The notes under the pieces: model-generated | What the model was told of the DNA's origin: nothing | Databases searched by the model: none | What the model saw: only the letters and a program-made list of their open reading frames with translations | Part shown: piece after piece, positions 28,912-38,124 of the stretch | Layout: each line of letters begins with the position of its first letter | How positions within the stretch are numbered: position 1 is the first letter of the stretch | Program-made: the position numbers and the translations under genes | Assembly (NCBI RefSeq): GCF_011074885.1 | Contig: NC_054685.1 | Location: 248,001-312,000 of the forward strand | Length of the DNA: 64,000 bases | From: Brettanomyces bruxellensis | Lineage: Eukaryota; Ascomycota; Pichiomycetes; Pichiales; Pichiaceae | Reading direction: 5' to 3'

Positions 28912-30057
28912 ATGACGGAAAACAATAATGAAGAAGGCAGACGCCAACAACGACTGCAACGACAGAATAATTCACTGGCGAGCCCTCCTCCATACTCCGA
29001 AGGAGAGACAAGTGTATTACCAGCACTATCCTGCGCGGATTATGGTCCTTCTGGAGACAGCTTTAATAGGCATTTTGAAGAGCTGGGTACGGACGATGAG
29101 GACATAGAAATGGATCGAATGCATGTGGGGCAACCTACCCATCCTGAAAATCGAAACATTCTTTTTGGAATTAATTCTACATCGGCAAAAGAATTAACGC
29201 ATCAGCATAGCTCACTAAAAGAGATTGGTCTTAAAAGGTTGAATCCAAGGCAACATTTTACCGTTGCAATTTCCAGAGATATTTCATTGGTGCTCATCTT
29301 GAAAAACTTACTGATATTCTGGACAAAATGGTACAAGATGATTATATCACCTTCTAAGAATTCAAGTTGGACAGCTGTCTGGGCAACCGAGTTTTTTCTT
29401 GCAGGTATATGGTGTTTAGTTTCTGCCCTACTTTCATACTGTATTTTGGATGGATTAATGGCTCGATGGATGGTTATGTACACGTTGCAAGGTGCGGTAA
29501 TACGCATATTGAGTATATCTTTGTTGATTATTTCGCTGATTGAGCTTTTAAACTACATGTTCAACAATCCTAAAAATGAGTTTTGTCTAGCCGCATGGAT
29601 TATTATTAGCTGTGTCCTTACTTTTATCTTCATAGTGCAAAATTATGTGACTTCGAACCTGAGGTTAAATGAAATCCTCCTTAGGAATGCCAAATCAGAA
29701 GGGAATAATCAGTATTCTACAGAAATCGCTTCAATTGGATCTTCTGCCGAAGGGGTCGGAGAGCCTCCCGATGTGTTTACAGATTCTGGTTCATTACATC
29801 GAAGAATAGATCACACGTTACAACGAGAATCAACAGGTTCGTGTGCAGAATCGAATAAAAGAAAATTTGAGAAACCCCATAGGACGGTCGATATTTATAA
29901 CCTTACCGTTTTTGCTGTTGTTCCGATAGGAGTTGCGAGCTTTATCACCATGTGTGGTCTAGTTCGTTTGGTGGTAATACTTAGACTTGATATAGGCCTC
30001 AAAATAAGTAAAATCCTTCCTGAGGACACCATCGATGCAGCCTCTCAGTTACTTTAA
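28912..30057 (+). CDS. EOS1: ER multi-pass membrane protein Eos1 (N-glycosylation)
   Basis: The 381-residue protein has a Pro/Ser-rich cytosolic head and a conserved entry segment (LNPRQHFTVAISRDISLVLILKNL). Membrane segments include CLVSALLSYCILDGLMARWMVMYT and AAWIIISCVLTFIFIVQNYVTS. A variable acidic loop follows, then a final conserved block (RTVDIYNLTVFAVVPIGVASFITMCGLVR). These blocks match S. cerevisiae Eos1 closely in order and wording. Eos1 is an ER membrane protein needed for proper N-glycosylation and oxidative-stress tolerance; its biochemical activity is not known. It lies between TPM1 and SWS2, as in S. cerevisiae. Confidence 0.93.
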   Translation: MTENNNEEGRRQQRLQRQNNSLASPPPYSEGETSVLPALSCADYGPSGDSFNRHFEELGTDDEDIEMDRMHVGQPTHPENRNILFGINSTSAKELTHQHSSLKEIGLKRLNPRQHFTVAISRDISLVLILKNLLIFWTKWYKMIISPSKNSSWTAVWATEFFLAGIWCLVSALLSYCILDGLMARWMVMYTLQGAVIRILSISLLIISLIELLNYMFNNPKNEFCLAAWIIISCVLTFIFIVQNYVTSNLRLNEILLRNAKSEGNNQYSTEIASIGSSAEGVGEPPDVFTDSGSLHRRIDHTLQRESTGSCAESNKRKFEKPHRTVDIYNLTVFAVVPIGVASFITMCGLVRLVVILRLDIGLKISKILPEDTIDAASQLL

Positions 30058-30423
30058 CTCATTGCAGTGTATTATTTATCTTTTCTAGAATTTTTCATTA
30101 CCTATTCGTCGCTTTAATATCAATATCTCGCTTTATAATTGCTTGTTTTTTTTTCGTATTGCGGTAGGTAATCATAAGGCCGAGTTAAACTTACTCTCCA
30201 AGTATTACTCCAGGTGTTTCCACTTTTCGTAAAAACTTTTCCCCTTCCTCCTTGCACCATTCTACCGTTTTTTTTCTTACCTACTTTTTTCACCGTACAT
30301 GAAAAGAGATGATAATCTATCAGATCAACGTGTAGTCCCACAATCATAAAGGTTCTGACAATAATCAAATAATAGCATTTATTTCGATAAATTGAATTCT
30401 GATTGAATTCAGGTGCATTCATA
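30058..30423. other. Intergenic between EOS1 and SWS2
   Basis: No element is recognised. A minus-strand 100-codon frame at 30120-30422 has low-complexity basic composition and occupies the SWS2 promoter, so I treat it as chance. Confidence 0.5.
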
Positions 30424-30863
30424 ATGGTTGTTCATATTCTCGGTAAGGCCGTTAAGGGCAAAGCGAGGGTTGCAGTAAGTATATCAATTTATATCAGTGA
30501 AAATTATCTTTATAAGCAACATCTAACAAATATACTGTTTTTGTTTAGTACGGCCTAGCAGCAACGTTTTATGGAATTGGATTTAACACAGCAACAAGAA
30601 TATGCTCTAAATTGGGGTTTTACCCGGAAATGAGGGTGCATCAGTTAACTGAGCAACAAGTGATGTCTATAACAAAAGAGCTTTCAGATATGACAATAGA
30701 ATCGAAGCTTTTATCACAAATAAGATCGAATATTCAACTTAAAAAGGATACTGGCTCCTATGCTGGTCTACGTCACGCCATGGGTCTCCCTGTTAGAGGT
30801 CAGAAAACAAGAAATAATGCAAAGACTGCAAGAAAGCTCAATCGTTTGGACAGAAAGCGTTGA
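30424..30863 (+). CDS. SWS2: Mitochondrial ribosomal protein of the S13 family, two exons
   Basis: Exon 1 is 30424-30474 and encodes [17 protein letters not shown]. The intron is 30475-30548 (GTAAGT donor, CTAAC at 30523-30527, TAG acceptor). Exon 2 is 30549-30863. The 121-residue product keeps the uS13 hallmarks: the N-terminal strand VVHILGK, the helix [26 protein letters not shown] and the C-terminal RNA-binding tail [19 protein letters not shown]. It belongs to the head of the mitochondrial small subunit. S. cerevisiae Sws2 has 143 residues and a longer tail. The start is fixed by the conserved MVVHILGK, which precedes the intron and is missed if the first exon-2 Met is used. Confidence 0.95.
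30475..30548 (+). other. SWS2: SWS2 spliceosomal intron (74 bp)
   Basis: Donor GTAAGT, branch core CTAAC at 30523-30527, acceptor TAG at 30546-30548. Removal keeps frame and joins two parts of the conserved uS13 fold. Confidence 0.9.
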
Positions 30864-31306
30864 ATGTAGACTGTCTTTGTTATTTATTTGTGATTGATCA
30901 TAGTTTATACATGCCTTGTACATATATAACATATTACTTTGAAAAGTTTCATACAGCAGAAGTTCAAATGCGCAACTGTTTATTTGTCTTCCGTAGATCG
31001 TATAAGAATGAGTGGGGCGGTTCTTTATTTTATTTGCACGTAAGCATTACTTAATATATATATATATCTCTATCTAAATGTTCCAGCTTATAAAAATATG
31101 CGAAGCTCTCCAGTTGTGCAAAATGTTGAGCTCATGTTCATTTTTCTTTTTGGGATGCGGTAACATTTTAAACAGAGAAGAAAAAAAAAGTACATCAGCG
31201 AGCTGAACGTCTGCCCTTCCCAATTTACTTAATTCTCTCCTAACAGTAAACTTTATCTTATTAGACCGATTGCAGCTTGTTGGCAAGGATTTTTAAGTAA
31301 ACAAGA
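30864..31306. other. Intergenic between SWS2 and SLC1
   Basis: An alternating TA run lies near 31053-31066 and an A-rich stretch near 31180-31190. No gene is recognised. Confidence 0.5.
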
Positions 31307-32140
31307 ATGACATTCTTTTGTGGTATTGGAAAAAGTATAAAATTCTATACTAAGGGCTTTTTTGCCTTGACGCTTTTGTTACTCAGTGCCACGTATGGTG
31401 TTTTATGTTCTCTCGTTATGTCATTGGTTGGGCAAAGGCAGTATGCCCAATACAGTGTTGCAAGAGTGTATTATGCGCTTCTCAGTTTCTTCATGGGTCT
31501 CAAAATTGAGGTGGACAGACCAGAATTGTTAACAAAGTTACCTGCTCTGTTGATTTCAAATCATCAATCGGAAATGGATATCTACATTTTGGGCAGAGTA
31601 TTCCCTCCAAAGTGTGTTATTACGGCGAAGAATTCATTGAAATATGTTCCATTCCTTGGATGGTTCATGTATTTGTCGGGTACATTCTTTTTAGTGAGGC
31701 ATAACAAGAAGAAGGATGTTTCAACTTTGAATCGTGCACTTGCCCAGCTCAAGCAGAGAAAAGGTGGTCTTTACATGTTTCCTGAAGGAACTAGATCGTA
31801 TGCTACAAGGCCCACATTACTGCCATTTAAGAAGGGTGCATTTCACTTGGCCATTCAGGGCCAGATCCCTATCATTCCAATCGTGGTCTCTAACACGTCC
31901 AATATCTACTCTATGAAGTTAAAAAACTTTAATCGTGGAACCGTTAAAATCAAGATTCTCGACCCTATCCCTACAGTTGGATTAACAAAGGACGATGTTC
32001 CAAAACTTTGCCTTGACACGGAAAAGAAGATGAGAGAGGCAATCACAGATTTAGGAATGAGTGTTCTTTCCGGTGGTGAAAGAAAGAAAGTTAATGACCA
32101 CGAAAATATTGATGAAACGACAACACTTCTCGACCATTAG
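31307..32140 (+). CDS. SLC1: 1-acyl-sn-glycerol-3-phosphate acyltransferase
   Basis: The 277-residue LPLAT-family enzyme has an N-terminal membrane segment (about 18-42), the catalytic N-H86-x4-D91 box (SNHQSEMD), an acceptor-binding region (VITAKNSLKYVPFLGWF), the glycerophosphate motif FPEGTRS at 158-164, and PIIPIVVSN. It transfers an acyl chain to the sn-2 position of lysophosphatidate to make phosphatidate in the ER or lipid droplets. S. cerevisiae Slc1 has 303 residues. The start ATG directly precedes the first hydrophobic stretch. It is the biosynthetic counterpart of the PAP2 phosphatase at 3405-4307. Confidence 0.94.
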   Translation: MTFFCGIGKSIKFYTKGFFALTLLLLSATYGVLCSLVMSLVGQRQYAQYSVARVYYALLSFFMGLKIEVDRPELLTKLPALLISNHQSEMDIYILGRVFPPKCVITAKNSLKYVPFLGWFMYLSGTFFLVRHNKKKDVSTLNRALAQLKQRKGGLYMFPEGTRSYATRPTLLPFKKGAFHLAIQGQIPIIPIVVSNTSNIYSMKLKNFNRGTVKIKILDPIPTVGLTKDDVPKLCLDTEKKMREAITDLGMSVLSGGERKKVNDHENIDETTTLLDH

Positions 32141-32419
32141 ATGCGATTTAAGTACAGATACGGTTTTATTTTTTGATTTTTTTTATATAACTTGACTAAT
32201 ACCGAGATATGACGAAATGAACTTAACGGTAACGTAGAAAGGTATTAATTGATTATTGAAGGCCAGATATCTTTTCCATTTGTGGTGTGCGGGTGTGCCC
32301 TGTTTTCATAGAATCTGCTGAAGGGAGAAAGTTAATCTGAGAATTGTAGGTAAATTAGTTCTTGTTCATACTTGTTATAATTATTTAACAAATGAATACA
32401 CATTCAAAAATCGTTCATA

Positions 32420-32905
32420 ATGTGGTTTTGGAATGCAGAAAAGGAGGCTAGTGATGCACAATCTTCTTTGAAAAGTCCTCCGGATGATGTGGAAGAGGCA
32501 GCTGAGGTTTTAAACAGAGCACTTAAAGGGGATATCAATGACAAAGGCACAAAAGACGCTATAGCGTCACATCAAACATCGCAATCAACCAAAAGCATGA
32601 GAGATCTTGCGAATATAAGGGCAAAATCAATAAAATTAAGTGAATTTCCAAAAGAAATGTCATGTCTTACCGCTATGGATGAACTTTTAGAATGCATGTC
32701 TATGGGAGGACAAATAAGAAATTATTACAGGTACGGGGACTTCACGATGTGCGACAAACAAACAAAGAAGTTGGATTTTTGTATTAGAAATAAGGGTAAA
32801 CCTAATGAGGTGAAAGAGGAAAATGTGCAGCGATATTATAAAGACAGGCTCATTGAGAAATTGAAAAGAGGAAGTAGTGAAGATGTATGGGAGTCGAGGA
32901 AATAG
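32420..32905 (+). CDS. EMI1: Emi1-like DUF3128 protein with twin CX9C motif
   Basis: The 161-residue protein has a charged N-terminal half and a compact domain at about 92-145: SCLTAMDELLECMSMGGQIRN, then YYRYGDFTMCDKQTKKLDFC. The first pair is C-x9-C and the second pair is C-x9-C, the twin-CX9C arrangement of many mitochondrial intermembrane-space proteins imported by Mia40. GGQ-x4-YYRYG is typical of DUF3128, whose S. cerevisiae member is Emi1 (YDR512C), a poorly understood protein affecting early meiotic induction. The family call is good; the orthologue name and location are inferred. Confidence 0.75.
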   Translation: MWFWNAEKEASDAQSSLKSPPDDVEEAAEVLNRALKGDINDKGTKDAIASHQTSQSTKSMRDLANIRAKSIKLSEFPKEMSCLTAMDELLECMSMGGQIRNYYRYGDFTMCDKQTKKLDFCIRNKGKPNEVKEENVQRYYKDRLIEKLKRGSSEDVWESRK

Positions 32906-33378
32906 GTAAAGCTCTAAGGATCGCTTAATTCCGTGATCATGAGAGTAAAAGCATGTACATATACAATAATAGATATCATTACATTCTTACCGTAAATAAG
33001 AAACTGTTTTCCAATATTTACACTAGATAAAAGCATATTATTATTAGCCGACATTTCTGCAGCTGTAAGGATGTTCATCCGACCTTATTTCAAGTATAGA
33101 GGTTCCTTCCTGATTTCTTGTACTGAACCTTGTTGTTACTTAGAGAATGGTTCAAATTGTAATACAACTCAAATAAACTTTTGGCATAACTCGAATAGGT
33201 AAATGTTACAAAATGTGACTGCGTTATCTGTTTTACCCGAATTAGTATAATGTAATTAAAGGTTATTTAATTTTGTTCAGTATAAATGTGCATTCATACC
33301 TCGGCGTTTACTCAGTAACAAATTACCTCGCTACAGTAGCTTTTTTTTTTTTTTTTTTTGATTGTTCATCTCAAAATC

Positions 33379-33385
33379 TGAAACA
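33379..33385 (+). promoter_or_regulatory. Candidate pheromone response element TGAAACA
   Basis: A perfect match to the Ste12 consensus lies 553 bp upstream of the STE5 start, 20 bp after the 19-T tract. A seven-base match is common by chance; context gives it some weight. Confidence 0.3.
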
Positions 33386-33789
33386 TTTGGAAATGAAAAA
33401 TTTAATGGGCCCTAATTCAAGATATATTTCCTAATCTGGGTTAAAGATTATACTTGAGGTTTCATATTTATCACCAAATTGTTTAATGGTGTACAGTTAA
33501 AAGAAATGTCGTATTGTTCTTATAATATTTTTAATGCAAATAGTTAATAACAATTTGAGAATATGTTGCTTGCTTACGAACGAGTTGTTATTATAATAAC
33601 ATGCAGAAATCTGTATTTCATGCTTGATCCTAGTGATGCATCTCCGGGTTCGATCGAATAAATATTAATTAGCGGAAGAGCCCAAATTTTTTTTTTTCCA
33701 ATATTTTCCTTATAAATTGATAAAGTCCTGCAAATGCAGATCAGTAAACATTTTTATTTCTGAATATATTCACCATTTGATATTCATTT

Positions 33790-33800
33790 TGAAACGTTTC
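33790..33800. promoter_or_regulatory. Palindromic Ste12-like site
   Basis: GAAACGTTTC at 33791-33800 is a perfect 10-bp palindrome preceded by T, so it contains TGAAACG. It lies about 140 bp upstream of the STE5 start codon. Paired TGAAAC half-sites are a known Ste12 arrangement; the role here is inferred. Confidence 0.35.
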
Positions 33801-33937
33801 TTGTTAAAAGTATCGTCAGCGTATTCGCCGTGATCAGATCAAGCTTGATTTGATCTCTTTTTTTTTTTTTTTCTTCCTTGTTTGTTATCCATCTTATTTC
33901 ATGGTCTTCAATTAGTGCAGGTTCACTATAAAGAAAA

Positions 33938-36900
33938 ATGCGTCACACTGTCCTACCCCTCATTAAACATATAAGTTCGACAATTTCTCACTCCACGCAT
34001 TCTTCACCTCGTGTTGGTGATGGAATGCGTGCTGATTTTTCAACGCCAAAATCGGCTTTCTCAACACAGTCACCATCTGATTCTCTTTATTCGGGCCGGG
34101 ATCCATATGAGCCATCGTCTACCAGAACGACTCCTCTGAGACCAAAAATTAACCTCAAGAGAAGAACCCAAATATCCCCGAATGAAACATGTTGTTTCTG
34201 CTTGGAACCTGTGATAATTTGTTTTGATGGTGAAGAATTTTTAGAATTAACATGTGGTCATTTTATTCATTTTGACTGTATGGTTGAGTTGCACGAGTCC
34301 GAAAAGGAACAATTGTTCCCTTCTTCAAAGGATAATTTGTTTGATGCAGATTTAGAATCATCATTCTCTGTGATCTGCCCAATCTGCGCAAAGAAGGCTT
34401 TTTGTGCCCATGGTGAGTTGGAAGATAAGCTTTTAAAAACCAAGCTGTTGAATTCTGCAAAAGCATGGATAAGTACCGATTTGCAATCTGAGACTGCTAC
34501 GCCTACAAGCGCTCCAGAACTACCTGAAGCGCAGTCTACCATGTCTGATTCATCTTTTACGCCATTAAAGACTCCGGAAAGTCAGATTGGTGATCGGTTT
34601 TGGGATAATATGAAAGAACAGGTTGTCACTGCTCCGCAGAAATCTTCAGATTCCTTGCAGGAACCATTATCTGCAACAATGCCACTCTTTGCCGAAAAGT
34701 CATCATTGTGTTTACCATCGCCATCAACTGTTGATACTTCCTCTTCGTTAAGTAATCCAAAATTGGTCAAGGTGTCTTTGAATCCGGAAGAAACATGTAT
34801 ATCTCTAGATGATATGTCTGCAGATGGACATAATGAATATCTTTTATCTGCGGTTATTAATATAAAGACTGCTGCTTTCGAGCCCCTACCGATAAATCAA
34901 CCGAAGACTGAAAAAATTATAACAGATGTGAACAAAAGCAAGATTCTGAATTCTTTGTTGGATGTCTTGAAATCACGGTTGAGCGAAAACGATCAACAGA
35001 AATTGGATGTCGCAAATTTTGGCCCATTGGTTTTGTTCGATTATATGAACTCGATCAGTTATACTGGAGTATCATATCATTGGCCGTTGATTATGCTGTT
35101 TGAGTTTGCGCTTATTGTCTTAAATTCGGAAGCAAGTGAAGTTATATTGGCTCAAAAATTGGGTGAGGGTGATATTATCTCTTCTGTTTACACGAATCAT
35201 AAAAACGACACAATCCTAATAAATATGACAACTTTGCAGTTGCCCGAGATTCGACTTGAAACTGATGGTAAAGTCATGCTGCAAAAATGGAGCAATGTGC
35301 TTAAACATTTCGTCAACAACGATCAGTGTGAGATTCCAAACAGAGCTGACGCAACCGTTATTGGGGCGAGATTTCATGGCAATGGTCCGAGTGATCATGT
35401 ACCATGTGTTCTAATGACTACTAATGCTTGGGGCTTAATTTCTGATCGAGATGACAGCATACCAGATGAAATCCAGAAAATTAACAAGCTGGAATCGAAT
35501 GGTCTTGAGTTGCCTTTTGAGTATATAAACAAAAGATTACCGAAACCTGAAAGAGCATCGCTCAAGCTCATTTTGGTTTTGCCGATGGTGAAGAGCAAGG
35601 AGTCTGAGTTGACTGATGGGCAATATGCAAGTAAAATACGTCAAGTCATAAAATGTGTCTTTGATAAACTTGAAGATGGTGATAGTGTGGGTCTCGTATT
35701 TGTTGGTCAGAAAGCTTTACAAGACAGTAATCTTGGGCATTATTATGGTTTAGTAGGCAAGTCATGGCCGGGTTGGAAGGATATTTTGAGTAGCATAACT
35801 GCAGAAAGTGTTTCCCAACATGAAGAAGGAAATTCACAATGGACTGAAGGTTTAAAGTATGTGAATACTCTTCTTAAAGTTGGATTTGAACAAGAAGATA
35901 AGACGATACGGCACTTAGTATTTGTCACAACGCAAGCAATAGATGATTCGTGTTTCTCTATTCCAGCCTTCATGGAAAATGAACATAATATACAGAACCC
36001 ATTTTGTGAAACTTCGCAACCTAATAAGACATCAGTCCCTATCGATATGGCGATCAATCAAATATGCTCCAAATATCATGCGTCGTTTTCTTCTATTCTT
36101 ATGGCTGATGAATTCAGATATACCTTGAGTCAATATATGACCAATCATCTAGTATTGAATGGAACGAAAGCAGATATGAAGTATAATAATTTTTTACGGG
36201 AATTCCTTGTTCTTGATCTCGCTGACTTAGAGGCTACGGTTGAAAGTATTTTAGGCCATTTAAATAATGCTACGGTAAAGAATCTTGATATTTCGTTAGC
36301 AACCCCAAGTGGAATAGAGTTGAGGGAATTCGAATTTGATGGCGAAATGGTGAAGTCTGAAAGCAGCGATTCACTTCGCATACACATTATCAATTTGGAG
36401 TCTGGATATAATGTATCTTTAATGTTTAAGGTCGCAATCCAACTTGATCGGTTGGACCACAAGATTTTAGAAAAAGGAGGAAAAGTATCGGTCGCCGTGG
36501 CCAAGTCCTCAATGCTGGCATTGCAATCAACGGCTGAGGTCTGTACAATCAGTCCGCTAGATATTAGAATTATGCCAGTGGGAAAAAATATTGATGCTAC
36601 GCAATTGAACCTAACAATCAGAAATTCATTTGATGTTAGGGATGTCGAATTACCCATAGTTTCTGGGTCAAGATCTGTCAAGGATGTCTGCTTCATGAAA
36701 AGAAAGATGCAATTTATGGTGTTAGACGTGTTGAAAAAATACATTTTTGGTGCAAGTAAGTTTGACCATGCCCAAAAGGAGGCAATAATGGTACATCTAA
36801 CAGACTTAGTGAGCAAATTGGACAATTTGGAAAATTCTTGTAATAATTCTGGCGGTTCAAGCATGGGTATTGACGTATTTAAGAACTGGGTAAACACCTT

Positions 36901-36997
36901 AACGGAGTTACTCGAGGAGTGTAAAGAAGGCTACTCCTTACGAAATTATCAATTAAGCAATTATAGGTGCTTCAATTATTACTTGCGAACCGTCTAA
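33938..36997 (+). CDS. STE5: Pheromone MAPK scaffold Ste5 (RING-H2, PH-like, VWA-like)
   Basis: The 1019-residue protein has a C3H2C3 RING-H2: C85-x2-C88, C106-x-H108-x2-H111-x2-C114, C147-x2-C150. A basic patch precedes the RING (KINLKRR), as in the membrane-binding segment of Ste5. A PH-like region lies around 400-465 (ILINMTTLQLPEIRLETDGK). A von Willebrand A-like domain follows at about 540-720 (LKLILVLPMVKS; DGDSVGLVFVG; IRHLVFVTTQ), the part of Ste5 that enables Fus3 phosphorylation. Far1 shares RING and PH but lacks VWA, so Ste5 is the better name. S. cerevisiae Ste5 has 917 residues. It binds Gbetagamma at the membrane and assembles Ste11, Ste7 and Fus3. The frame is intact, so the mating pathway is probably maintained. 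Confidence 0.8.
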   Translation: MRHTVLPLIKHISSTISHSTHSSPRVGDGMRADFSTPKSAFSTQSPSDSLYSGRDPYEPSSTRTTPLRPKINLKRRTQISPNETCCFCLEPVIICFDGEEFLELTCGHFIHFDCMVELHESEKEQLFPSSKDNLFDADLESSFSVICPICAKKAFCAHGELEDKLLKTKLLNSAKAWISTDLQSETATPTSAPELPEAQSTMSDSSFTPLKTPESQIGDRFWDNMKEQVVTAPQKSSDSLQEPLSATMPLFAEKSSLCLPSPSTVDTSSSLSNPKLVKVSLNPEETCISLDDMSADGHNEYLLSAVINIKTAAFEPLPINQPKTEKIITDVNKSKILNSLLDVLKSRLSENDQQKLDVANFGPLVLFDYMNSISYTGVSYHWPLIMLFEFALIVLNSEASEVILAQKLGEGDIISSVYTNHKNDTILINMTTLQLPEIRLETDGKVMLQKWSNVLKHFVNNDQCEIPNRADATVIGARFHGNGPSDHVPCVLMTTNAWGLISDRDDSIPDEIQKINKLESNGLELPFEYINKRLPKPERASLKLILVLPMVKSKESELTDGQYASKIRQVIKCVFDKLEDGDSVGLVFVGQKALQDSNLGHYYGLVGKSWPGWKDILSSITAESVSQHEEGNSQWTEGLKYVNTLLKVGFEQEDKTIRHLVFVTTQAIDDSCFSIPAFMENEHNIQNPFCETSQPNKTSVPIDMAINQICSKYHASFSSILMADEFRYTLSQYMTNHLVLNGTKADMKYNNFLREFLVLDLADLEATVESILGHLNNATVKNLDISLATPSGIELREFEFDGEMVKSESSDSLRIHIINLESGYNVSLMFKVAIQLDRLDHKILEKGGKVSVAVAKSSMLALQSTAEVCTISPLDIRIMPVGKNIDATQLNLTIRNSFDVRDVELPIVSGSRSVKDVCFMKRKMQFMVLDVLKKYIFGASKFDHAQKEAIMVHLTDLVSKLDNLENSCNNSGGSSMGIDVFKNWVNTLTELLEECKEGYSLRNYQLSNYRCFNYYLRTV

Positions 36998-38124
36998 TTT
37001 ATCACATATACAAATTTCATACAGTTAAATATAATTTTTTTGTTGTCAATAGCAGTCACAAATTGAAAAAAGTTGTCTCTTGCATTTTACATTTCACACA
37101 TATTAGTGCTAACAATCGGAGTCGTTTCAATTGTAGTTTATTTTACAGCGTGACTAGTAAAGAGGATGGTTGTAAAATTTCCGTTAGTACAATGAATAAA
37201 ATTCTTTGCGAACAATAGCTATCTACAAGAGAAAAAAAAAAAAGGCCTAATTTTTTGTGATGAAATATTTTCTCCCGCAATGTTTAATAATTTATCCGCT
37301 AATCATAAATTCATAAATGCGATCTGCCAAGCAAAAGTCAGCCGCCGCAAACGGAAATTGTTGTCGCGCGCTCCTCAAACCAAAACAAGATTCAATAAAT
37401 GATCAATTGGCGTCAAATATACAAGCAGTCGGCAAAAGTCATGATTAAAATGTGTCGTTAGGAAAAAGTTTACAAATTTTTGTCAAGTCGCTAGTCAGTC
37501 TAAGTTCCATATCGTGAATCACTCACTCGCTTAGTAACCTGAAGTGCAAATTTTTTATATGTTGTCTTTGATTGCCTCACGTTTGGTTTGATTTGAGAGA
37601 ATATTTATTGAGTCTGTAGGAAAATGCTACTATATGTGGGTACGATGAAATGCTGTTTTCTGGCAATACACCAATTTAATGATTATCCGCTAGCATTCAT
37701 TCTTCCGATTTAATTTTTGCCGCATTAAAAACACCGGGTTTTTTTTGGTCACTCGTATTTTTCGCTCCCTTTTTTCACTTTTCGAATTTATTATTTTCAT
37801 CCTTTGGGTGAAGATACAAAACTTATTGTTAGTGTAACGGAGATTACCATTTAACAATGCAAGGAATTTTGGTACCTTAATGTGGTTTAATTGATGTCAG
37901 AAATAGTAGTGAGAAATACATGACCATCGGTCACTGTTACATGAAAGGTAGTACCCTTTTGACGATAAAGCCGTATTTTTTTTTTCAGCTACAAACTATT
38001 TAAATACTAATGGGTAGAGCTTTCTTTCAGTGCTAATCCTAATGATGAAGATGCTGCTAATAAAAAGAAGATTAATTCGAGCCGACCCAAGATTAGGTTG
38101 CACATTCAATTTTGTTTTGAAGAA
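36998..38124. other. JEN transporter upstream region
   Basis: This 1.1 kb of AT-rich DNA has T-tracts near 37740-37747 and 37977-37985. Long promoters are usual for carbon-source-regulated carriers, but I could not identify a firm Cat8 or Adr1 site. No RNA gene is seen. Confidence 0.5.

Larger units (their letters stand above)
32906..33937. other. STE5 upstream region
   Basis: This 1-kb AT-rich region has a 19-T run (33341-33359), a 15-T run (33858-33872), two TGAAAC elements and a 24-bp imperfect palindrome at 33832-33855. A GGTTCGATC string at about 33649-33657 resembles a Pol III B box, but there is no tRNA fold. Confidence 0.55.

Noticed and set aside
33640..33670. GGTTCGATC string resembling a Pol III B box, suggesting a tRNA
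   Set aside because: No acceptor stem, anticodon arm or T stem can be built around it.
36145..36897. 250-codon minus-strand frame
   Set aside because: It lies wholly antisense to the STE5 coding region and has no family features; a shadow of codon usage.
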